Shown in pieces: positions 57,244-64,000 of a stretch of 64,000 nt of DNA. The position numbers were made by a program, and so were the translations under genes. How positions within the stretch are numbered: the first letter of the stretch is position 1; each line of letters starts with the position of its first letter. Under the pieces are notes generated by a model. The model searched no databases. It worked only from the letters and a program-made list of their open reading frames with translations, and was not told the DNA's origin. The stretch comes from Symsagittifera roscoffensis (lineage: Eukaryota > Xenacoelomorpha > Acoela > Convolutidae): contig NC_087062.1 in NCBI RefSeq assembly GCF_963678635.1, positions 75,012,349 through 75,076,348 of the forward strand, read 5' to 3'.

Positions 57244-58479
57244 CTACAAAAAATAAATGGTACAAATTACTTATTTTTTGAAAAAATAAAGCGCTTAGAT
57301 ACTAGTTACTTAAATTAGTGAAGTTTAAGTTTTCGAGCCCAATGAGTCAAAGAAACCAATCGAAAAAGCTCCTGAATTTTTGTGGCCATGATACATAACA
57401 AAACTCAACTGGATTATGGCCAAAAAAAACTTTTTTATAGGTTCGATGGGACAGCTTGATGACAAAAGCACCCTTTGTACTGTTTTGAGATATCCATTTT
57501 TGGCTGACTGACCTTTTGAATTTGAATTTAGTGAGAAAAGTTTACGTATACAGCATTTAACTTGCATGGTTTGCTCACAAACCCTGAGGCTCATACAGGG
57601 ACACCTTGAAAAACCATAAACCCGAAAATGTTACAGTTATTTAAAAAAGATATGTTGATGTAAATCGGACTTATATATAAGGAAATAGTTCTCAATTTTT
57701 GTCTTGATTTTTTAGTGAATTCATTTATCATTAACTAATTCAAAATAGTTTGTAACAATTTGTATGAGAATAAGACGTTGTTACACTTTTCATCCTCTGG
57801 CTGATTAATTATTGCAGCCGATTCGTTTTTAACAATTGTAAATTAAAATTTTTGGATTCGCGGGCTCTCGTTCATCTCTTTTGAGAAAACTTCTCTTCGT
57901 TTAGAAAAAGGATTGGAGACTTCATAAGCATCTGATCAATGGTTTTTTAATGTAATTACTCAAAGGAAAATTAGAAGATTGGTTTTTGTAATCATAAAAA
58001 ATTGGCTTCATGGTTTCAAATTTAATTTTCAAAAACATAGCTCGTAAAATAAGTTAAAGCATTATTAAAACTGTTTGCAAAACATTTTTTGACAAAAAGC
58101 ATATAATAACTAGGCCAGCCGATTACTGTGCAAGTAGCGCAGAATGTTCCGTAAAAAATAAGGTTTTAAGCTCTTAATTTGGGCATAATTCAGCTGTTGT
58201 AAGCCTACTTAAGACGAAAAATCAAAAATTCCAAACCGGTTTTTCTCGAAACTGGGAAAACTTTTTTGGAATTTTTATAATGTGACGAATCACGACTAAA
58301 AGGGCTTTAATATGATGTGTCACTCAACCCATTCCAATGATTACTTGTGGTATTTGACTTTGCGTGGCAAACAAAAACTTACATGACTGGCATAAACATA
58401 TTAAAATCTGAGGTGTAATTGTCGAGAGAAAACCATCTTTACTCGGTTTGTTAAGCTGTTTAAATGGAATATTGGGGAT

Positions 58480-58572
58480 TGGGGACATTGTGTCGGCAGG
58501 GGTTCGAGTTCCTAAGAAGAATCGTCCGCATCCCCGCCACCCCCCCCCCCCCCAAATCCGCTACTGTGGCTA
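58480..58572 (-). repeat. Inverted copy of the GC-rich dispersed module
   Basis: Includes GGCAGGGGTTCGAGTTCCTA and a C15-like run ending AAATCCGCTAC, the reverse complement of the GTAGCGGATTT start at 50584. Confidence 0.45.
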
Positions 58573-58667
58573 TCTGCAATCATCGAAAAACTGTTGTAAG
58601 CCTGCAAACTTTTTCTTTAAAATATCATCCAGTAATTTATGCGCACAATCTATCTTACAAGTTTTTT

Positions 58668-58689
58668 TACCCTTGCAATAGCAAGGGTA
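58668..58689. repeat. Palindromic module A (TACCCTTGC/GCAAGGGTA)
   Basis: Perfect 9-bp arms around AATA, followed by TTGCCATCGGGTACCAGAC and TTTTTCCCCGTAAAC. Confidence 0.75.
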
Positions 58690-58794
58690 TTGCCATCGGG
58701 TACCAGACTTTTTCCCCGTAAACAACTTTGACCACAGGACTCATTGGACTCCTGGTGGTACATTGGTTCATAATGAGTTGAATTTTTATACTGT

Positions 58795-58890
58795 TTCTCG
58801 CACACCTAGCCTGGTGGCAAGGAATACCCTTGGGATTGCACAGGTCTTGGGTTCGAATCTGACCAGAACCCGTTTTTTTTCAAAAGGTAA
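58795..58890 (+). repeat. tRNA-derived SINE-like unit 1
   Basis: CCTAGCCTGGTGGCAAGG resembles an A box and GGGTTCGAATCTGACC is a good B box, 40-50 bases apart, followed by a T8 run. The cloverleaf is incomplete. The tail TTTTGTCGGCTTAGTTGCC ends the unit near 58955. Confidence 0.55.
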
Positions 58891-59289
58891 ATGTTCCGAT
58901 TTAAAAAAAATTTTGGCCGGTTATTTGTCTGCCTATGTTTTGTCGGCTTAGTTGCCACATGTAAAAATTGTTGTTTTTTAGCTGTAAATGAATTTCACTG
59001 CAGTTGTTTTTAGCATTATAAAATCTAGCCGGATCGAAATATTTCTTTTTCCATTGGTTTTTTCCCTTTTTTTTCCATCAGCTTAAAAAATTTCGGCTGA
59101 ATCAACTTAGTGGCCTCTTATTGCGTCGTTACGTGCAAAAAAAGCGCGCATGTATCTGCTCTCAGATAAAAGGGACTCGTCATTTCTTATAAGCTTAGAA
59201 CTTTTTCGAATTTCTTTCCGGCATGAAGGGTTTCTGCTCAGGTTTTTTCGGCTTTGTTACCGCTTGATAATTATAAATTCGAATCCAAT

Positions 59290-59440
59290 CAGAATTCGGC
59301 GCATCTGGAGCAGAGGTACTACTTGAGACTGCAAAGATTTGCGGTTCGAGTCCGGCCGGACCCTTTTTTTGCAAACTGAGTTTTTGTGCTTTTTCCTACT
59401 ATCAACCGTCTGTTTATTTTTGTCGGCTTAGTTCTCGTAG
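59290..59440 (+). repeat. tRNA-derived SINE-like unit 2
   Basis: TCTGGAGCAGAGGTAC (A-box-like) and GCGGTTCGAGTCCGG (strong B box) are followed by a T7 run and, after about 60 bases, TTTTTGTCGGCTTAGTT. Confidence 0.6.
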
Positions 59441-59610
59441 CTCGATGGTTTAGCTTTATTTCAAGTTGCTTTAATTCTTAAACCCCCATGCTTAAGGTGA
59501 CAAAGCCTGGGAGTTTAATTCCAGTTGAGACATGTTTTTTTGGAAAAAGTTTTGGCTAATTTACATTATTGCCTGTCTGCTTATTTTTGTTGTCAGCTTA
59601 GTTCCGCAGA
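59440..59610 (+). repeat. tRNA-derived SINE-like unit 3
   Basis: GTAGCTCGATGGTTTAG (A-box-like) and GGGAGTTTAATTCCAG (weak B box), then a T-rich run and a variant of the same tail (TTGTTGTCAGCTTAGTT) at about 59587. Confidence 0.5.
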
Positions 59611-60777
59611 AAGGTCTTTCAGACAGCTTGGCTTCTGTATAGCATTCACAAAGCTCTTTAAAGAGTTTTTTGTGGTGCAGGCAACATTTTGGCCATTTTT
59701 TGCAGTTTTTTTGACAAAAACGATTTTTTGAGTTTTTTTTCCGTTTGATTTTCATAGTCAGTCATATTTGTATCACAAGTGGTGCAAAGCTCAGCTTCAC
59801 CTTTGTGCAAAGAATTTAAAGATATAACTTTAGGCTGAATAGTACAAGTAAGACGTTTATCTTTTCAACCGACCATTTCAGGAATTCTCTAACAGAGCAA
59901 AAAAGACCTTTGAATGTTTGCAAAAGTCTTTTTATGTGTTTTTTTTTAATTGAACCAGAGAAATCGACAGTTCATACTCAATTAGGGAAAAACTTCGTAG
60001 AAAATTCGAGTTTTTACAAAATCCGTACAATTTTGTATATTTTACCAGCTATTATAACTTAGCTGAAAAAGATATCAATTGTTGCCAATCGCTTCCCTGT
60101 TGAAAACTTGTCAAAACACCAGAGTTTTTTTTGTGTCGTAATTTCTTGACACTGAAACGTCTTTTGAACCATCTTTTTCGATTTCAAACTCTTGGAGCTC
60201 CATAACAAATGGGATTGTTTCGAGGTACGTAAACAACCTGCTTAGACCGTCATAGTTTCTTCCAATTTTTTGAGAGTGATCAGAACAAAAAGCTCCTCTG
60301 ACGGTTTTTTTAAATACCAGTTTTTGGGTTAGTGCCAAAATTGTCCGTAAAAAGGCTCTCGCAAAAGGGTGAATTTGTGGGCGAAGGGAGCGCCACTTTC
60401 CTGAAGTCTATGGGCTTCATTTAACGTCCCTGGAAGCCCGCTTGCTATAACTTTTTAAACAATATTGGGTTAAGTATGAGGGGTCATTATGATATAATTT
60501 GAACACACTTTAGTCCGTTTTTTTGCATTGTTTTTCATCCAAAAAGAACATTTTTAAGGGTGAACTTTTGTATCCAAGATTTTCAAAGTAATTGCACTAT
60601 ACTTATTCCGACACAATTTTTGACTATGTCAGTTTTTGTCTAAACCTAAATGAGATATTGGCCTGGATAATTTCTAACAGCGCTGTATATATCTTAAGAA
60701 ATGGTTAGAAAAAACTTTATTCCATTCGACGCGTGATTCTTTCGATTTTGTTATTGGCTCTAAACACAAAACCTAAC

Positions 60778-61137
60778 CTTCCAAAAGGATGCCAGATTTT
60801 TCCAACGGGGAGAAGCAGTTTCCCAGAATGGTGACTCTAAGCCCAATTTTCCTGTAATATTCCGCAGCCATAGGAACCCAGCTCATGTTGCATGAACACA
60901 CGATCGGGTTTTTCCGCAGATCCAGTGAGAAATGGTTGAACCCTAAGTTCTCGAAGATGGAATCCTGCAGCGCCTCGAAGGGTATAGTCTCCAACTGGTT
61001 GTAGCTGAGGTCGATTGCTAGCGATTCGTTTTCGCGAGGCGCTACTCCACGGAAGGCGTGGGGTTCGATGGTGTGCAAATTGTTACTGGAGAAATCGAGA
61101 TAGCCAAACGAAGCCCCGCAGTTGGCGAAAGTGTCCG
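60778..61137 (-). CDS. LRR membrane protein, coding exon 3 (LRRs and LRRCT)
   Basis: Acceptor gatgtttcag|CG at 61137; completes Ala-Asp-Thr-Phe. It encodes leucine-rich repeats (YLDFSSNNLHTIEPHAF, IDLSYNQLETIPFEAL) and the start of a cysteine-rich C-terminal cap (NPIVCSCNMSW ... NCFSP). Donor gaag|GTTAGG at 60778/60777, phase 1. Confidence 0.9.
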
Positions 61138-61299
61138 CTGAAACATCAGTATATAATTTTAAACGGTTGAAATCTTATCTGAGCAAAACCACTAAAATTA
61201 AACAAAAAATTAAGTGCGAGGAAATTTGAAATGTAACCAAAAGATGAAATCTAGTTTGAATCAATCATAATTGTATTATTTTCCTATCAAAGTACCCAC

Positions 61300-61616
61300 C
61301 GATGATAATTGGAATGTAGTTGTAGTCAAAACGCATCCATATTTGCTCCTTGCTCGCAAGTTTCTTCCCCCTGCCACACCCATTCAATATATTGGCGCCA
61401 TTCTTCGCCAAGTTTAGCCCTCGAATGTGTCTGGGCAAGTCGTCCAACGAAAAATCGGTTATCGAATTAGCCGATAGGTCCAAAATCTCGACTGAGTCGG
61501 GGATATCTTTGATGTGCTTGGACTCCAGGAAGTTGGCAGAAAAATCCAGTTGTTTTACAGAAGGAGAGAATGGCAAGTCTATCTTGAAATCTTGCGTTGT
61601 TCCAAGTTTGTTCATG
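61300..61616 (-). CDS. LRR membrane protein, coding exon 2 (LRRs)
   Basis: Acceptor tttcaacag|C at 61616; completes the repeat ADFSMNKL. Encodes two or three LRRs (VKQLDFSANFLES, VEILDLSANSITDF, IRGLNLAKNG). Donor atcg|GTGGGT at 61300/61299; joins in phase with exon 3. The 162-bp intron between them is unremarkable. Confidence 0.88.
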
Positions 61617-61867
61617 CTGTTGAAATTCATCTTGATTTATTATTTTTATGGATACCATTTATCATAAAGTCAGAACTTTTTTTGAATCAAATTTGTTTGT
61701 CAAAAATTGGATTCAATTTTTGTGTAAGCAAATAGAGGTTTACACAATCATTTATACGCAATATCTTCAATCATTCGGAGAGATTATCGTAAAGGTAGAA
61801 TTAATTAGAACTAAAGTATATAAGAAGCAATTTTTTAAAACCGTGGCTTTTTTACCGAAAAACTTAC

Positions 61868-62061
61868 CTGAAGTCTGCTTTCGATATACGCCATGGCAAA
61901 TTGGTTGGTATAGTTTGAAGATTTGAGCTCTTGCAATCTACCCCAACCGATGCGTCTCCCCATTTGAAAGGATAGCAATGACATTCATCTGGGCATTTCC
62001 CCAAGATTGGGTACAAAAAGTGGGCGGAAATTAAAATAACTAAAACAGTTGACAAAACCAT
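61868..62061 (-). CDS. LRR membrane protein, coding exon 1 (signal peptide, LRRNT)
   Basis: First exon of a minus-strand gene encoding 392 residues (exons 62061-61868, 61616-61300, 61137-60778, 57243-57050, 56777-56664; all introns GT-AG, all phases fit). ATG at 62061 begins a hydrophobic signal peptide (~21 residues), then an N-terminal LRR cap with cysteines at residues 23, 27, 29 and 43 (C-x3-C-x-C-x13-C) and the first repeat (LQTIPTNLP). The plan is signal peptide, LRRNT, about five LRRs, LRRCT, one membrane helix, short basic tail: a type I cell-surface LRR protein, similar in layout to trophoblast-glycoprotein-like adhesion proteins. Orthology is not established, so no gene symbol is given. 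The ligand is unknown. Confidence 0.88.
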
Positions 62062-64000
62062 CTTCTAAGTGGATCTATACAAGTTTCCAAAATAAAGAAA
62101 TGAACACACAACAGAGTCTATTGGACAAAACGGGTACAAAATGTTATAAGGCGACTGAAACTTAAAATTTATCTGACCGCTATGCTTATTGAAAGAAAAT
62201 GTTGTGAACTTTGCGCCTCGTAAACATCAGTGATTATGGCCTTAAGAATAATTCAGTTTTGCCATTTTATTGTTACACTGCCATTTCGAGGTCTGTTTAT
62301 TTTTTCGAAGGACATTAAGAGTTGCAAATGGTAAAGGTTCTTATATAAAGTTTGAAGCAAACAAAAATTTCAGCAACTCTTCTTCATGTTAGAGATTAGA
62401 CCGAGATTTTTGCTATGGAGAAAGATAACTTGAGGGGAAATAAAAATGGCGAGTCACTCCTAATCTTTTTTTACATTTAGTTGTGCGAACATCGTCTGAT
62501 ACATATACACATAATGATATAAATCTCCTGAAATTAACAGGTTTTTGTCATCAAAAACAACTGGAGTTCGCCGCCTTTATCCCCCAAAGTAATGCAAACA
62601 AACCCTGAAATATTACTCAATCAACTCCGATTTATAATTTGTTGTTCGGACCATTACCATGGCATTGAATTGAGAATCATATAGATTATCTAATCAAGGT
62701 GTCGCTTCTGAAAGCTCACAAAAAGGTGTCGCAAAAATCTGAAAGAGAATTAGCTTTATGGAATAGAAATTTTTCAAAGATAATTCCGATTCCGGCCCTT
62801 AAAAATCTTTTGCAGCATTTGAATAAAATATCTTTTCAATAATATTCATTTTCCATCTCTTATTAACTGAAAGCCCGCTGCCTAAATTAATTCAAAAAAA
62901 TGTGCCTGAAATATGTTCCGGCAGCACCTAAGGTTATCTATCAATGCCTTCGTCGCCTGTATGTGCTTAATTTAAGGGAGCCGGTGGTTCAAAATAGAAA
63001 AAAAGGATAGTTTCCAGGAAGCCCAATTACGGAAGTGTTTGTCAAATTTTGAAAATGAGCTCAACATTTTTTGCAAACGAAGTCCGCATTTTTACCTTTC
63101 AGCATAAAATGCATTGATGAAAATTGGTCAAAGAGACTAATCTTTAGTTTTCTCCTCACGTACAGCAAGTTGGAGCAGAACTCTTTTTAATTGTAATTAC
63201 TTTCCTCATTGAAAACTCATTTGGAAAGCTGGAGCCATAAACATGCATTAAAAAATTGCCCAAACGTCCTAGCTAAACAGGCCAAACTGTGCTCTTATCA
63301 GGCGCCCGTTGGCCTGTATTTCTCTAGAATCGACGTACAATCTAGAATGTCTCAAGAATCGACATCTCAAAAATTGTATGTGGAATCCACTAACCAACAT
63401 ATATCGAAATCCACCAAAAATGCTCGTAAAAAAACTATTCTGCCGCGAAGTCGCCAACGAACGACTAGCAATTTGTTTTTGATTCCGCATATGTGGACTC
63501 CGCATGAAAAACAAGTGCAGAATTGCGGAACGAGGAGTTATCTAGTGTTTGTGGAGTTTGAAGACAAATCCTTGTATCTTATTTATCTCGAATCAAGAAT
63601 CTACCCTTTCAACTAGTAAAGTATGCCTTAATCTGTCAAAAATTTTTGAGTCTTTGGGATAAATGAACTCTTTTTCTTGTTTTTTTTTGCTTCAAATTGC
63701 AGAAAATATACTGATTTCAACTTTTCACATTTATGATTAAAGTAGATATTGGAGATAAATCGGCTACTTCAGTAAATCTATTGCTGTTCCGGATTAAGTG
63801 GCTGTTTCATTTAAAAAAATAAGTTTGCTTTTTGTTCCGAATATTTGTGCTTGGGGTGGTTTTTTTCTTCAGACAAATTTTGACTTTTTACCTAGCCTTT
63901 TTTGACCAAATTTTTTTATATCATTCAAGAGGGATTGTTCTTCTGAATTTAAACTTGCAAAGATATTTCACCTCTGATCATTTTTCGTAAAATTATGGGG
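62062..64000. other. Upstream flank of the LRR gene
   Basis: AT-rich, no TATA box assigned. One plus-strand ORF of 135 codons (63209-63616; no ATG at its start, first useful ATG about 63350 giving ~89 residues) has a somewhat higher GC content and basic residues (KNARKKTILPRSRQR). I do not recognise it, and it may be an exon fragment or chance. Confidence 0.35.
63350..63616 (+). CDS. Doubtful hypothetical ORF (~88 residues)
   Basis: Begins MSQESTSQKLYVEST, has a basic middle and ends with ESRIYPFN before TAG. No motif, no homologue recognised, no splice context checked. It lies 1.3 kb upstream of, and divergent from, the LRR gene. Listed only because composition differs from the surroundings. 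Confidence 0.15.
   Translation, partial: SQESTSQKLYVESTNQHISKSTKNARKKTILPRSRQRTTSNLFLIPHMWTPHEKQVQNCGTRSYLVFVEFEDKSLYLIYLESRIYPFN

Larger units (their letters stand above)
57244..60777. other. LRR gene intron 3 (3.5 kb), with SINE-like units
   Basis: No additional gene. It contains the inverted GC-rich module (about 58480-58570), module A (58668-58689), three tRNA-like SINE units (58.8-59.53 kb) and a module-B relative near 59775. The remainder is AT-rich unique sequence. Confidence 0.5.

Noticed and set aside
57325-57594. Minus-strand ORF of 89 codons in the LRR gene intron
   Set aside because: No motif, AT-rich, lies within an intron with clean splice sites on either side.
58795-59530. 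Functional tRNA genes
   Set aside because: B boxes are good but acceptor and anticodon stems do not close; T-runs and shared tails fit SINE-like units.
1-64000. CRISPR arrays, bacterial operons, phage or plasmid functions
   Set aside because: Introns, LINE and Gypsy elements, and animal gene families show this is a metazoan chromosome; the only regular arrays are satellites with no spacers.

Overview
The window is nuclear DNA of a multicellular animal. Two spliced genes of metazoan type sit among retroelements, short non-autonomous elements and a satellite array, in AT-rich, gene-poor sequence. I cannot place the phylum from sequence alone; nothing is bacterial (no operons, no Shine-Dalgarno pattern).

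Layout. (1) 1-12.4 kb (+): a Ty3/Gypsy-type retrotransposon with Gag, a long protease-RT-RNase H-integrase polyprotein ending in a macro-domain-like (ADP-ribose-binding type) tail, and two further ORFs I do not recognise. No LTR pair is visible. (2) 12.4-14.6 kb: non-coding DNA rich in hairpins, including two diverged tandem copies of a ~330-bp element whose leading hairpin shows compensatory base changes. (3) 14.6-19.4 kb (-): an intact non-LTR retrotransposon; ORF1 has an SGNH/GDSL-esterase domain and ORF2 has an APE endonuclease and RT, preceded by a hydrophobic leader and a 2A-like ribosome-skipping motif. (4) 21.8-53.7 kb (+): FAD synthase (FLAD1-type) in five coding exons totalling 475 codons. 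Its 28-kb first intron holds a ~22-kb satellite array (units of ~1,433 and ~813 bp) flanked by older, degenerate repeats. Its second intron has no GT donor, is flanked by an 8-bp direct repeat and near-identical terminal inverted repeats, and looks like a transposon insertion serving as (or mimicking) an intron. (5) 53.7-56.6 kb: non-coding, with a ~456-bp MITE with target-site duplication. (6) 56.66-62.06 kb (-): a five-exon gene for a 392-residue single-pass membrane protein with leucine-rich repeats; its largest intron carries tRNA-derived SINE-like units. (7) 62.1-64 kb: upstream flank, with one doubtful ORF.

The two host genes are unrelated in function (flavin cofactor synthesis; a cell-surface LRR protein) and share no visible regulation. 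The main interest is what mobile DNA has done here: an intron of transposon origin with GA-AG boundaries, hairpin families whose stems are kept by compensatory changes, a retrotransposon with a macro-like tail and unknown extra ORFs, and a recently homogenised two-form satellite inside a housekeeping gene. Exon joins were deduced by reading splice sites and frames by eye; no alignments or searches were run.
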